A DNA stretch of 43,113 bases from contig JAQSXR010000025.1 of the NCBI GenBank assembly GCA_029256575.1, positions 1-43,113 of the forward strand, given 5' to 3'. Of this stretch, positions 27,505-36,355 are shown piece after piece (the first letter of the stretch is position 1; every line of letters starts with the position of its first letter). Source of the DNA: Clostridiales bacterium. GTDB lineage: Bacteria > Bacillota > Clostridia > Lachnospirales > JAQSXR01. A program made the position numbers and the translations under genes. Under the pieces are notes generated by a model, which was not told where the DNA came from, did no database searches, and worked only from the letters and a program-made list of their open reading frames with translations.

Positions 27505-27879
27505 GTGAAGAATAATCCGATTGTTGTAAAAAGTAAGGGGGAGGCATTATTTAGAGGAGTTGCTATAAGTTACATAATTACCATAGCTATGTTACTAATT
27601 CTTGCATTTTTAATGTTTAAGTATGATATGACAGAGAGAAATGTAAATATAGGAATAATTGCTACATATATACTATCGAATCTTGTTCTAGGCTTTTCAG
27701 TTGGTAAGCGAATAAGAAAAAATAGCTGGTTATGGGGAGCGGTAGGCGGATTAATTTATTTCGTGATTTTAATTATTATAGGATTTATTGTAAATAGGCA
27801 GTTTATGGGTCTCGGAGAGTCAGTTACAAACATTCTTATATGTTGTGCATCAGGAATGCTAGGTGGAATGTTTAGCTAA
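27505..27879 (+). CDS. TIGR04086 family membrane protein
   Basis: This 124-residue protein has about four membrane helices: YIITIAMLLILAFLMF, IGIIATYILSNLVLGFSVG, WLWGAVGGLIYFVILIIIGFIV and NILICCASGMLGGMF. The pattern fits TIGR04086, a Clostridia family often near yajC and the SCIFF genes. Function is unknown. I chose GTG 27505 because AAGGAG (27491-27496) is eight bases before it, while the upstream GTG 27496 overlaps that site. It lies 87 bases before the SCIFF peptide gene. Confidence 0.8.
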   Translation: MKNNPIVVKSKGEALFRGVAISYIITIAMLLILAFLMFKYDMTERNVNIGIIATYILSNLVLGFSVGKRIRKNSWLWGAVGGLIYFVILIIIGFIVNRQFMGLGESVTNILICCASGMLGGMFS

Positions 27880-27922
27880 AAATGAAAAATAGAAAAAATT
27901 TCTTTTAAAACTTGAATGTACA

Positions 27923-27931
27923 TGATATAAT
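27923..27931 (+). promoter_or_regulatory. Extended -10 promoter of scfA
   Basis: TGA-TATAAT (27923-27931) lies 35 bases before the SCIFF ATG. No good -35 box is seen, which fits an extended -10 promoter. Confidence 0.5.
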
Positions 27932-27966
27932 ACATGAAGTTATGTTGTATAAAAGGAGTGATTACG

Positions 27967-28110
27967 ATGAAACACGTTAAGACTATTAATCCTGCTACAT
28001 TAAAGGATACAGTTAAAAAGGGCGGTTGTGGTGAATGCCAAACATCTTGCCAGTCAGCTTGCAAGACATCTTGCACAGTAGGAAATCAAAGCTGTGAAAA
28101 CAACAACTAA
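27967..28110 (+). CDS. scfA: SCIFF ribosomally made peptide precursor
   Basis: This 47-residue peptide is the six-cysteine-in-forty-five (SCIFF) precursor. It starts MKHVKTINPATLKDTVKKGG as a leader, and its core holds six cysteines at 21, 24, 28, 32, 36 and 43 (CGECQTSCQSACKTSCT). In the Clostridium thermocellum homologue the maturase joins Cys32 to Thr37 through a thioether; both residues are at the same positions here. The product is widespread in Clostridia and its role is unknown. AAAGGAG precedes the ATG. The maturase gene follows after 51 bases. Confidence 0.95.
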   Translation: MKHVKTINPATLKDTVKKGGCGECQTSCQSACKTSCTVGNQSCENNN

Positions 28111-28115
28111 TTTCT

Positions 28116-28139
28116 AGGCAGCGGCTAATGTCGCTGCTT
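28116..28139 (+). terminator. Hairpin between scfA and scfB
   Basis: A ten-pair stem with a TAAT loop (28116-28125 against 28130-28139, two G-T pairs) has no real U tract. It may act as an attenuator or protect the 3' end of scfA mRNA, so that peptide is made in excess of maturase. Confidence 0.6.
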
Positions 28140-28161
28140 ATTAAATGTAAAAGGAGATTTT

Positions 28162-29517
28162 ATGATACACCAATATAAAAACAATGGTCTAAATATAGTT
28201 ATAGATGTAAACAGTGGGGCAATACATGTTGTAGATGATATTGTATATGATGTAATTGAAATCTATGAAGAAAATGATAGAGACACAATTATTTCAAAGC
28301 TTGAGAATAAATATGTTAATGAAGAAATAATAGAAGTATTAGATGAGATTCAAGAGTTAATCGATGCGAAGCAACTATTTACAGCGGATGAGTATGAACC
28401 ACTTATTAAAGCTTTTAACCAAAGACAGCCAGTTGTCAAAGCGTTGTGTCTTCATATAGCGCATGATTGTAATTTAGGTTGTATGTATTGTTTTGCTGAA
28501 GAGGGTGAATACCATGGACGACGTGCATTGATGTCTTTGGAAGTTGGAATGAAAGCCATTGATTTTGTAATTAAGAATTCTGGATCGAGAAAGAACATTG
28601 AAATAGATTTCTTTGGCGGTGAACCGTTAATGAATTTTGATGTTGTTAAGGAAATTGTAAGATATGGAAGAGAGCAAGAGAAGATACATAATAAGTTATT
28701 TCGATTTACGATTACTACAAACGGAGTACTTCTAGACGATGAAATAAAAGATTTTATTAATAAAGAAATGAACAACGTTGTGTTAAGTATTGATGGTAGA
28801 AAAGAAGTCAATGATAAAATGAGACCTACTCGAAATAAAAAAGGTAGCTATGATTTAATTATAGATAAATTTATTGATCTAGCTGAAAGTAGAAATCAAG
28901 ATAAGTACTATGTAAGAGGAACGTTTACACATCATAATACCGATTTTTCTGAAGATGTTCTTCATCTTGCAGAGCTTGGATTTAAGCAAATATCAGTTGA
29001 ACCAGTAGTAGCTGAAGATAATGAAGATTATGCTCTGAAAATAAGTGATTTACCAAAATTATATGAAGAATATGATAAATTAGCATTAGAAATGATTAAA
29101 AGACATGGTACGGAAAATGATTTTAATTTCTTCCATTATATGGTTGATTTAAAGCAAGGACCGTGTGTTTATAAGAGATTATCAGGCTGCGGTTCAGGGA
29201 CTGAATATTTAGCAGTTACGCCATGGGGAGACCTTTACCCGTGTCACCAATTTGTTGGAATTGATGAGTATTTAATGGGTAATGTTGACGATGGTATTAC
29301 GCGTGATGACATCAAGGAAGAATTTATGGGTTGCAGTGTTTATACAAAAGAGAAATGTAAGAATTGTTGGGCTAAGTTCTATTGTAGTGGTGGATGTGTT
29401 GCAAATTCATATAAGTTTAAGGGTGACTTAAACGAGACTTATGATTTAGGTTGTGATTTACAAAAGAAGAGAATAGAATGCGCGATAATGATAAAGTCAT
29501 CTCTCTCGCAAATATAA
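28162..29517 (+). CDS. scfB: SCIFF radical-SAM thioether maturase
   Basis: This 451-residue radical-SAM/SPASM enzyme makes a thioether bond in the SCIFF peptide. Residues 1-90 form the peptide-recognition region of this family. The SAM cluster is CNLGCMYC (Cys 103, 107, 110), followed by FFGGEPLMNF and TTNGVLL. The C-terminal SPASM region has cysteines in GPCVYKRLSGCGSG, YPCHQF, CKNCWAKFYCSGGCV and GCDLQKKR, for auxiliary Fe-S clusters. AAAGGAG lies before the ATG. secDF follows 27 bases later, and cotranscription is likely. Confidence 0.95.
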   Translation: MIHQYKNNGLNIVIDVNSGAIHVVDDIVYDVIEIYEENDRDTIISKLENKYVNEEIIEVLDEIQELIDAKQLFTADEYEPLIKAFNQRQPVVKALCLHIAHDCNLGCMYCFAEEGEYHGRRALMSLEVGMKAIDFVIKNSGSRKNIEIDFFGGEPLMNFDVVKEIVRYGREQEKIHNKLFRFTITTNGVLLDDEIKDFINKEMNNVVLSIDGRKEVNDKMRPTRNKKGSYDLIIDKFIDLAESRNQDKYYVRGTFTHHNTDFSEDVLHLAELGFKQISVEPVVAEDNEDYALKISDLPKLYEEYDKLALEMIKRHGTENDFNFFHYMVDLKQGPCVYKRLSGCGSGTEYLAVTPWGDLYPCHQFVGIDEYLMGNVDDGITRDDIKEEFMGCSVYTKEKCKNCWAKFYCSGGCVANSYKFKGDLNETYDLGCDLQKKRIECAIMIKSSLSQI

Positions 29518-29544
29518 GAGAAAACTCAAGGAGGAATAAAGGAA

Positions 29545-31710
29545 ATGGGAAAGAACGTAATAAAAGCTATTTCAATCTTATTATTTTCTGCAGTAGTAAT
29601 TTTAGTTGCAGTAGTGGGGGTACCAATTACAAAAGATGCTACGACAAAAAATTATGGTAGTATTTCTGAAATCAAGCTAGGTCTTGATCTTGCTGGTGGC
29701 GTAAGTATTACTTATGAAGCAGTGGAGGAAGATCCGACTTCCGAACAAATGGAAGATGCACAAAATAAGATAAGAAAAAGAGCAGACAGTATCAGTACGG
29801 AAGCAGAAGTTTACCTTGAAGGTAAAAACAGATTGAATGTCGACATCCCTGGCATTAATGATGCAGAAGGTGCACTAGAACAAATTGGTAAACCTGGTGC
29901 TGTAAAATTCGTGGCAGAAGATGGAACAACGGTTATTGATGGATCTCACATTGCAAATGCGAAAGCTCAAGCAGGACAAGATCCACAAACTGGACAAGTT
30001 TCTTATTGGGTTCAGTTAACTTTAAATGATACAGGCAAGGACTTGTTTGCAAAAGGCACAAAAGAGAATCTAGGTAAATCAATAAGTATAGTATATGATG
30101 AAAAAGTTATTAGCTCACCTACAGTAGAAGTAGAGATTCCAGATGGTGTAGCAACAATAACTAATATGGCCAGCATAGAAGAAGCTCAAGAGCTTGCTTC
30201 CACAATTAGAATAGGTTCTCTTCAAGTAGAACTAAAAGAACTTCGTTCCAATATAGTAGGTGCAAAACTTGGACAAGAAGCCATTGATAGAAGCTTACTT
30301 GCAGGTATTATAGGTCTAGCTTTAATATTCCTATTTATGATAGCAGTATATAGAGTTCCAGGACTTGCTTCAGGCATTGCATTATTTGTTTATGCAGCAG
30401 GAATGATTGTTGCACTTAGTTTGTTGAAGATTACACTTACATTGCCAGGTATTGCAGGTATCATCTTATCTATTGGTATGGCGGTTGATGCGAATGTTGT
30501 AATATTCTCCAGAATTAGAGAAGAAGTAGCTGTAGGGAAAACGATTAGATCCTCTATTAAATCTGGTTTTGATAAAGCATTATCTGCAATTATTGATGGA
30601 AATGTAACAACACTTATAGCAGCAGCAGTTCTATATTTCTTAGGAACTGGACCTATTAAAGGATTTGCTCAAACCTTAGCACTTGGTATTGTTCTTTCAA
30701 TGATTACAGCTTTATTCTTTACACGATTTATATTAAATACTTTATTCAATTTAGGACTCAAGAATAAGAAGTTATATGGTTCTCAAAAAGAAATGAAACC
30801 ATTTACATTTGTTAAAACTAAGAAAATCTGGATTTCTATATCAGTAGTGATTATTGCAGTAGGATTAATATTCTTACCAATTAATAAATCTAGAACAGGT
30901 GATATATTAAACTTTGGTATCGACTTTAAGGGAGGTACTTCAACACAAATAGAATTCCCTGAAAATGTAGATGTTAATTTTGAAATGATCGATAATGAAC
31001 TTAAACCGCTTATATCTGAAATAACTGGCGATAAAGAAGCACAAGCACAACAAGTAACTGGTGAGAATCAGGTAATTATTAAAAGCAAAGAATTAACAAA
31101 AGAGCAAAGATCTACATTAACGGATAAACTTGTAGAAAAATATTCTGTAGATAAAGCTAAGATTACTAGTTCAAGTATAAGTGCTACTGTTGGTGCTGAA
31201 ATGAAGAGAATTGCAGTAGTATCAGTTCTTGTTGCTGCAGCACTTATGTTACTTTACATTGCATTTAGATTTAAAGATATTATGTTTGGTATCAGTTCAA
31301 TAACAGCATTAATACACGATTTATTAATTGTTATTGCAGTTTACTCAATATTTAGAATACCAGTAAACAATGCATTTATTGCTTGTATTCTAACAATATT
31401 AGGTTACTCAATTAACTCAACTATCGTAGTATTTGACCGTATCCGTGAAAATAAGATTGCGATAAAAGGAAATGATAGAGACCTTCTTGTAGATACGAGT
31501 ATAACTCAGACATTATCAAGATCGATATATTCTTCATTAACAACATTTGTTACAGTATTAATTCTTAATATAGTAGGTGTTGCAGCTATTAAAGAATTCA
31601 CGCTTCCATTAATGGTTGGTATTGCAGCAGGAGCTTATTCATCAATATTTATTGCAGCTCCATTATGGGATACATTAAAAGGATTACAAGCGAAAAAGAA
31701 AACAAAGTAA
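29545..31710 (+). CDS. secDF: Fused SecDF protein-export subunit
   Basis: This 721-residue membrane protein uses the proton gradient to pull secreted proteins through SecYEG. It is a fusion of SecD (residues about 1-420) and SecF (about 425-721). SecD features are LGLDLAGGVSITYE, a soluble domain, and ILSIGMAVDANVVIFSRIREE. SecF features are NFGIDFKGGTSTQIEF and TILGYSINSTIVVFDRIREN. About twelve membrane segments are expected. GGAGG precedes the ATG. It follows scfB closely, and yajC lies upstream. Confidence 0.95.
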   Translation: MGKNVIKAISILLFSAVVILVAVVGVPITKDATTKNYGSISEIKLGLDLAGGVSITYEAVEEDPTSEQMEDAQNKIRKRADSISTEAEVYLEGKNRLNVDIPGINDAEGALEQIGKPGAVKFVAEDGTTVIDGSHIANAKAQAGQDPQTGQVSYWVQLTLNDTGKDLFAKGTKENLGKSISIVYDEKVISSPTVEVEIPDGVATITNMASIEEAQELASTIRIGSLQVELKELRSNIVGAKLGQEAIDRSLLAGIIGLALIFLFMIAVYRVPGLASGIALFVYAAGMIVALSLLKITLTLPGIAGIILSIGMAVDANVVIFSRIREEVAVGKTIRSSIKSGFDKALSAIIDGNVTTLIAAAVLYFLGTGPIKGFAQTLALGIVLSMITALFFTRFILNTLFNLGLKNKKLYGSQKEMKPFTFVKTKKIWISISVVIIAVGLIFLPINKSRTGDILNFGIDFKGGTSTQIEFPENVDVNFEMIDNELKPLISEITGDKEAQAQQVTGENQVIIKSKELTKEQRSTLTDKLVEKYSVDKAKITSSSISATVGAEMKRIAVVSVLVAAALMLLYIAFRFKDIMFGISSITALIHDLLIVIAVYSIFRIPVNNAFIACILTILGYSINSTIVVFDRIRENKIAIKGNDRDLLVDTSITQTLSRSIYSSLTTFVTVLILNIVGVAAIKEFTLPLMVGIAAGAYSSIFIAAPLWDTLKGLQAKKKTK

Positions 31711-31721
31711 TTAATAGATAG

Positions 31722-31757
31722 AAATTTTACCCACGACCATAGGTTGTGGGTAAAATT
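31722..31757 (+). terminator. Hairpin after secDF
   Basis: Fifteen-bp arms 31724-31738 and 31742-31756 with a three-base loop and one G-T pair lie between secDF and recJ. The downstream U tract is poor, so this may be a partial terminator. Confidence 0.6.
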
Positions 31758-31785
31758 CTATTCTTCGACGAAAGAGGTGAATATA

Positions 31786-33834
31786 ATGTTGCCACGCAAA
31801 TATATATGGAATAAAAATCAAAAACAAGTAGATATTGATCGTATTGCTAAAGCGACAGGGATAAATAAAATTATATCCTCTATTTTGTATCGTAGAGGAA
31901 TAACTTCTGTTGAGGAGATTACAAAATTCTTATCGCCAACAAAAGAACAGTTTTATGACCCATATTTGCTGATGGATATGAACGTTGCCGTTGACAGGAT
32001 AGTAGCATCAATAAGTAGAAATGAAAGAATAACGATTTATGGTGATTATGATGTAGATGGTATAACAAGCACAAGCATCCTATTTATGTTTTTAAGCAAA
32101 ATAAATGCATATGTGGATTATTATATACCGGATAGACTTACAGAGGGATATGGGATAAATGAAGCGGCTTTAAGAAGCATTCGGGAGTCAGGTACTAGTT
32201 TGTTGATTTCAGTCGATACAGGAATAACGGCAATAACAGAATGTCGAATTGCAAAAGAAATAGGCTTGGACGTAATTATAACGGATCATCATGAGTGCCA
32301 AGGAGAACTTCCGGACGCATTCGCTATTATAAACCCGAAGAGACCGGATTGTAATTACCCGTACAAAATGCTTGCAGGTGTTGGTGTTACTTTTAAATTG
32401 ATTTCAGCATTAGCTAAGGTTTGTGATAAGACAGAGGATCTCTTAGATTACATAGACTTAGTAGCGGTGGGTACAATTGCAGATATTGTTCCTTTGCTCG
32501 ATGAGAATAGAGTAATTGCGTATCTTGGCCTTAGAAAGATTATGAATACAAATAATATTGGACTTAGAGAATTATTAAAAGTATCAGGATATGATTTTCA
32601 GAAAAAGATATCGGCAAGATATATTGGGTTTATGGTAGGACCTCGAATTAATGCTGGCGGAAGAATGGGTGATGCAAAAAGAGGGGTTGAACTCTTTACT
32701 ATAAAGGATACGAATGATGCTTTCTTATTAGCTTCCAATATGGATGATGAAAATAAAACACGTCAAGCAAGAGAACAAGAAATTCAACAAGAAGCAATCG
32801 ATATAATAGAAAATAGTGAAGAGCTAAAGCTTTCTAAAATAATGGTAGTTTCCTCTAGTAATTGGCATCATGGTATAATTGGGATAGTTTCATCAAGAAT
32901 TAAGGATATGTATTATAAGCCTAATATTATATTAACAATTGAAGATGGAATTGCTTCCGGATCTGCTAGAAGTGTTGAGAATTTCAATTTGTTTAAGGCT
33001 CTTGAGTCATGTAAAGATATCCTTATAAGATTTGGTGGGCATGAAGCGGCAGCAGGATTAAAACTTGATGCAACTAATATACCAGAGCTTCAAAGAAGGC
33101 TGAATGAATATGCGGATGCGAATATGACAGCTGAGACTTTGGTTCCTAAATTAACAATTGATGATGAAGTAGAAATATCTGATTTAGATATTAATATAGT
33201 TGAGAGCTTATCACAGTTAGAACCTTACGGACAAGCAATGCAAGAAGCTAACTTCGCCATATCAGGAAATATAGAAGATATAAAGGCAATCGGTCAAGAT
33301 GGAAACACTTTGAGAATCAATATTTCGAAAAAAGGACAAAAAATTACTGCCATTGGATTTAAAATGGGCTTTTTTGAACCATTTTTTAAAAAAGGTAATT
33401 TAGTTGATATAGCTGGAAACCTTTCGATTAATGAATACAATGGGAAAAAAAGTATTCAACTTATGTTGAAGGATATAAAAATGAAAGATGTTAATGAGCA
33501 TGATTATAATGAACTGGATTTTCTAATATTAAATAATAAATTAATGGACTATATGCAAAACTGTGGGATATCAATAATAAAAGAGGATTGTATTAGTTGT
33601 TTTAAGTTATTAAAGGGCTTAGAAGAAAGAGGTATTAATACATTTTCGATTAATAACGTATTTACCTATAATAATAAAGACGACTTATTTAAAATAATGG
33701 CAGTGTTTGAGATATTTTCAGAACTTGGAATAATGAATTATGTTTCTAGTTTGCCATTTGTTGAGTTTTCAATTAATCAAGGAGTTAGAGTTCAACTAGC
33801 AGATTCGAAGTACTTTGGGAAGGTATTAAAATGA
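31786..33834 (+). CDS. recJ: Single-stranded-DNA exonuclease RecJ
   Basis: This 682-residue 5'-3' single-strand exonuclease works in recombination and base excision repair. DHH motifs are IYGDYDVDGITST, DTGITA and IITDHHECQGELPDA; a GPRINAGGRMGDAKRG motif follows, and the DHHA1 motif is FGGHEAAAGLKL. An OB-type region and a long C-terminal part follow. I chose ATG 31786 with AGAGGTG upstream rather than 31744, whose first 14 codons lie in the secDF hairpin. Its stop overlaps the rlmH start by four bases (ATGA). Confidence 0.94.
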   Translation: MLPRKYIWNKNQKQVDIDRIAKATGINKIISSILYRRGITSVEEITKFLSPTKEQFYDPYLLMDMNVAVDRIVASISRNERITIYGDYDVDGITSTSILFMFLSKINAYVDYYIPDRLTEGYGINEAALRSIRESGTSLLISVDTGITAITECRIAKEIGLDVIITDHHECQGELPDAFAIINPKRPDCNYPYKMLAGVGVTFKLISALAKVCDKTEDLLDYIDLVAVGTIADIVPLLDENRVIAYLGLRKIMNTNNIGLRELLKVSGYDFQKKISARYIGFMVGPRINAGGRMGDAKRGVELFTIKDTNDAFLLASNMDDENKTRQAREQEIQQEAIDIIENSEELKLSKIMVVSSSNWHHGIIGIVSSRIKDMYYKPNIILTIEDGIASGSARSVENFNLFKALESCKDILIRFGGHEAAAGLKLDATNIPELQRRLNEYADANMTAETLVPKLTIDDEVEISDLDINIVESLSQLEPYGQAMQEANFAISGNIEDIKAIGQDGNTLRINISKKGQKITAIGFKMGFFEPFFKKGNLVDIAGNLSINEYNGKKSIQLMLKDIKMKDVNEHDYNELDFLILNNKLMDYMQNCGISIIKEDCISCFKLLKGLEERGINTFSINNVFTYNNKDDLFKIMAVFEIFSELGIMNYVSSLPFVEFSINQGVRVQLADSKYFGKVLK

Positions 33835-34283
33835 ATATTACAATCGTGACAGTAGGGAAAATCAAAGAAAAATATTTAGCAAATGCTATCGCACAATATT
33901 CAAAGAAACTTTCTAAGTATTGTAAATTAGAAGTTGTTGAGGTACCAGATGAAAAGACGCCTGACAATGCAAGTGATGCAGAGGAGATAAAAATTAAACA
34001 ACGAGAAGGAGAAAAAATCCTTAAAGTTGTCAATGATAATATGTACTTAATTGCCCTTGCAATAGAGGGTAAGAAATTAACCTCGGGTGAGTTTCAAGAT
34101 AAAATTAAGATGCTTGAAAACAATGGTATTAGTAGTGTAGCCATTGTCATAGGAGGTTCGTTAGGGTTAAGTGATGCAGTTCTAAAACGATCTGATTATA
34201 AATTAAGTTTTTCAAATATGACATTTCCACATCAACTAATGAGGGTTATATTGTTAGAACAATTAGTAAGATGTTTTAAGTAA
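33831..34283 (+). CDS. rlmH: RlmH-like rRNA methyltransferase lacking the C-terminal tail
   Basis: RlmH methylates pseudouridine 1915 in 23S rRNA as a homodimer of the SPOUT (knotted) class. This copy has the normal front part (IVTVGKIKEKYLANAIAQY and VPDEKTPDNASDAEE), the SAM-binding loop VIGGSLGLSD (GGSLG at 108-112) and TFPHQL at 131-136. It stops at residue 150 with EQLVRCFK, where typical members continue for nine or so residues to a conserved Tyr-His-Lys. No remnant of that tail is seen in the bases that follow. The tail reaches the active site in characterised RlmH, so the copy may need a partner. Confidence 0.88.
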   Translation: MNITIVTVGKIKEKYLANAIAQYSKKLSKYCKLEVVEVPDEKTPDNASDAEEIKIKQREGEKILKVVNDNMYLIALAIEGKKLTSGEFQDKIKMLENNGISSVAIVIGGSLGLSDAVLKRSDYKLSFSNMTFPHQLMRVILLEQLVRCFK

Positions 34284-34322
34284 ACTTATTAAGTATTTGT
34301 ATGTATTTTAGTAATTTACTTA
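34279..34322. terminator. Weak shared palindrome between the convergent rlmH-like genes
   Basis: TAAGTAAA and its complement TTTACTTA frame the 32-base gap and include both stop codons. It is a weak hairpin with a loop of about 28 bases; a terminator role is only possible. Confidence 0.35.
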
Positions 34323-34720
34323 TGATATGCTTGGTTATTAAGAATACGATAAGCTCTATAAATTTGTTCGTATAAAATTGTAGCCATAAGCCCTAAATCC
34401 ATATCCATAGAACTAACTGTGATAGAATCATCGTAATCTAAATTTTCATAACCTAATATAATTGATACATTAGACACGCCAGTTAATCCTAGCGTGTCTA
34501 TTTTTAATGCTAATGCTTCGGAAGAAATAGACGTACTTCTATTAGAAATTGATATTTTGAAAGTATTTTGTGGTAAAATTGAAAGAAAATCTTGAGGTTT
34601 CTTTGTGTGAATTAATTGTATTTTACAGTATCTACTTAATCTTTTTTCGTATTCCTTGATAGCATCTGTGTAAAAATCTTCGAATTTGTCGCCAATTACA
34701 TATATTTTATAGTTCATCAT
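34316..34720 (-). CDS. Short RlmH paralogue with degenerate SAM loop
   Basis: This 134-residue protein faces rlmH and resembles it from residue 4 (YKIYVIGDKFEDFYTDAIKEYEKRLSRYCKIQLI). It lacks about 20 residues of the VPDEKTP region. Where RlmH has GGSLGLSDAV this has GYENLDYDDSI (90-100), and TFPHQL is missing. The C-terminus, LYEQIYRAYRILNNQAYHK (116-134), is the complete canonical tail that the other copy lacks. It may be an inactive partner subunit or a divergent duplicate. A separate function cannot be excluded. Confidence 0.8.
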   Translation of the reverse strand: MMNYKIYVIGDKFEDFYTDAIKEYEKRLSRYCKIQLIHTKKPQDFLSILPQNTFKISISNRSTSISSEALALKIDTLGLTGVSNVSIILGYENLDYDDSITVSSMDMDLGLMATILYEQIYRAYRILNNQAYHK

Positions 34721-34745
34721 AAACCCTCTTCTTAGTTTTGTATTA

Positions 34746-35033
34746 CTATTTATTATAAGCTACTAAAGAGGAAAAGGAAAGATAATCGACTTCATTTGAA
34801 CCCAAAGTAAATTCTGCAGAGAATTGTGCTTTGCAATCATCGCACTCAATATATTGTTTTGAGTATTTTGGCTGCCGATCATCGAATAAAAATGGAGCAG
34901 CATAACTATTTGTGTTTTCACAGCAAATTTTAGTTGTATCTATTTTATATGAATATACATAGGCAGATTCATATTTTGCGGTAAAATTATTTCCGGAACA
35001 ATTTGGACATTTCAATATTTTTTCTGTTTGCAT
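34746..35033 (-). CDS. Zinc-ribbon-like protein of unknown function
   Basis: This 95-residue protein is not recognised as a named family. It has a CPNC pair near residues 9-12 and a CDDC pair near 64-67, arranged as a possible zinc ribbon, plus a CC at about 37-38. A Tyr-rich middle and a hydrophilic end follow. GAGG lies upstream of the ATG on the minus strand. It sits upstream of the short RlmH paralogue, 25 bases away on the same strand, so the two may be cotranscribed. Confidence 0.55.
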   Translation of the reverse strand: MQTEKILKCPNCSGNNFTAKYESAYVYSYKIDTTKICCENTNSYAAPFLFDDRQPKYSKQYIECDDCKAQFSAEFTLGSNEVDYLSFSSLVAYNK

Positions 35034-35197
35034 GTTTATTTCCTCTCGATCTATTATTTGTTCTTAAGAACTATATTGTCTAGAATTTAATTATTTATCC
35101 ATTTTACACCTATATAAATATTTCTTATGTAGTAATTTTATTAAATGAGGATATACTAAAATAATCATATGTTCAGAAAGAGTAAGGTGATAATAAT

Positions 35198-35737
35198 ATG
35201 TTTTTTAAGAAAAAATCAATACTTCCAGTGGATAATCCGATAAAAGATGGAGATAATGAAGATAAGATAGTAGCAAATGTAATGAAAGATCAAGTTATTA
35301 ATAGTCCGATTACAGGTAACGTTGTTGCGTTAAAAGACGTTAAGGATGAAATGTTTGCGCAAGAAATCTTGGGTAAAGGGGTTGCTGTTGATCCTAGTAT
35401 AGGAATGGTAACATCTCCTGTAAATGGGAAAATAACTGTGTTTTACGTAACAAAGCATGCTATTGGAATTTTATCAAATGAAGGTGTGGAACTGCTAATT
35501 CATGTTGGATTAGATACGGTGAAGCTAGAAGGTAAATATTTCACTTCACACGCGAATGAAGGTGATGAAGTTAAGATTGGTGATCTTCTATTGGAATTTG
35601 ATATGAAGGCAATAAAAGACAAAGGCTACGATTTAACTACTCCAATTATCGTTACGAATATGACTGATTTTAATGAAATAGAAGTGGTAGCTCGTGATTT
35701 GGTAAAAACATCGGAGGTTTTATTGAAAGTGAGGTAG
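35198..35737 (+). CDS. PTS glucose-type IIA protein
   Basis: This 179-residue cytoplasmic protein is the IIA-Glc phosphocarrier, which takes a phosphate from HPr and passes it to a IIB domain. The phosphorylated histidine is His102 in LLIHVGLDTV, and the second active-site histidine is His87 in VTKHAIGI. The core GKYFTSHANEGDEVKIGDLLLEFD and the N-terminal SPITGNVVALKDVKDEMFAQ match the family. It is encoded alone, without IIBC, so it may serve several permeases. A GGTG site precedes the ATG. Confidence 0.92.
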   Translation: MFFKKKSILPVDNPIKDGDNEDKIVANVMKDQVINSPITGNVVALKDVKDEMFAQEILGKGVAVDPSIGMVTSPVNGKITVFYVTKHAIGILSNEGVELLIHVGLDTVKLEGKYFTSHANEGDEVKIGDLLLEFDMKAIKDKGYDLTTPIIVTNMTDFNEIEVVARDLVKTSEVLLKVR

Positions 35738-35849
35738 GTATATAGCAATAGCAAGTATATATTTTGTAAGTAGGCATCCAATAACAGGAAGCCTCATGAA
35801 ATTAAAAATTGAATATATCAATATTTTTTAAAAACTTTATTTAAAAGTA

Positions 35850-35878
35850 TTGACAAAAGACTATACAGGATATATAAT
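35850..35878 (+). promoter_or_regulatory. Perfect sigma-A promoter of the cold-shock gene
   Basis: TTGACA (35850-35855), 17 bases, then TATAAT (35873-35878) matches the consensus exactly. It would give a leader of about 120 bases before the ATG at 36007, typical of cold-shock mRNAs. Confidence 0.85.
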
Positions 35879-36006
35879 CTAAAAGGTATACAGTAAGTGT
35901 TTCTAAATTTCACATGTTATTAGAGATTATATACTTATGTAGTCTGTAATAATATGTGATTTTTGTTATCTAATACCGTTACAAATAATATATGGAGGTG
36001 CCTATA

Positions 36007-36207
36007 ATGAATAAAGGTACAGTAAAATGGTTTAATGCAGAAAAAGGTTTCGGATTTATCCAAAGAGCAGATGGAGATGACGTATTCGTACATTTCACAG
36101 CTATCCAAGGAGACGGATTCAAATCACTTCAAGAAGGTCAAAGTGTTACATTTGATATAACACAAGGACCACGTGGAGCTCAAGCAGAAAACGTTCAACT
36201 CGCTTAA
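36007..36207 (+). CDS. csp: Cold-shock protein
   Basis: This 66-residue single-domain cold-shock protein binds single-stranded RNA and DNA. RNP1 is KGFGFIQ and RNP2 is DVFVHF, with the first strand [14 protein letters not shown] chose ATG 36007 because GGAGGTG (35994-36000) is six bases before it, not an upstream in-frame start at 35992. Codon use looks like that of a highly expressed gene. A strong terminator follows. The paralogue (CspA, B or C) cannot be told. Confidence 0.96.
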   Translation: MNKGTVKWFNAEKGFGFIQRADGDDVFVHFTAIQGDGFKSLQEGQSVTFDITQGPRGAQAENVQLA

Positions 36208-36232
36208 TTAGTAATAACTAATATAGCTAATT

Positions 36233-36262
36233 AAAAAGCAGGGCATATGCCCTGCTTTTTAA
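36233..36262 (+). terminator. Terminator after csp
   Basis: Arms 36233-36246 and 36247-36260 are fully complementary (AAAAAGCAGGGCAT and its reverse complement), ending in TTTTT. Confidence 0.92.
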
Positions 36263-36355
36263 TTTACTCCAAAATAATAAAATTAATTATTTTTTATAAT
36301 TTATTGTATAAAAAAAGAGCATTTACAAATAATACCTCAAAAAGGAGTGACGTAA

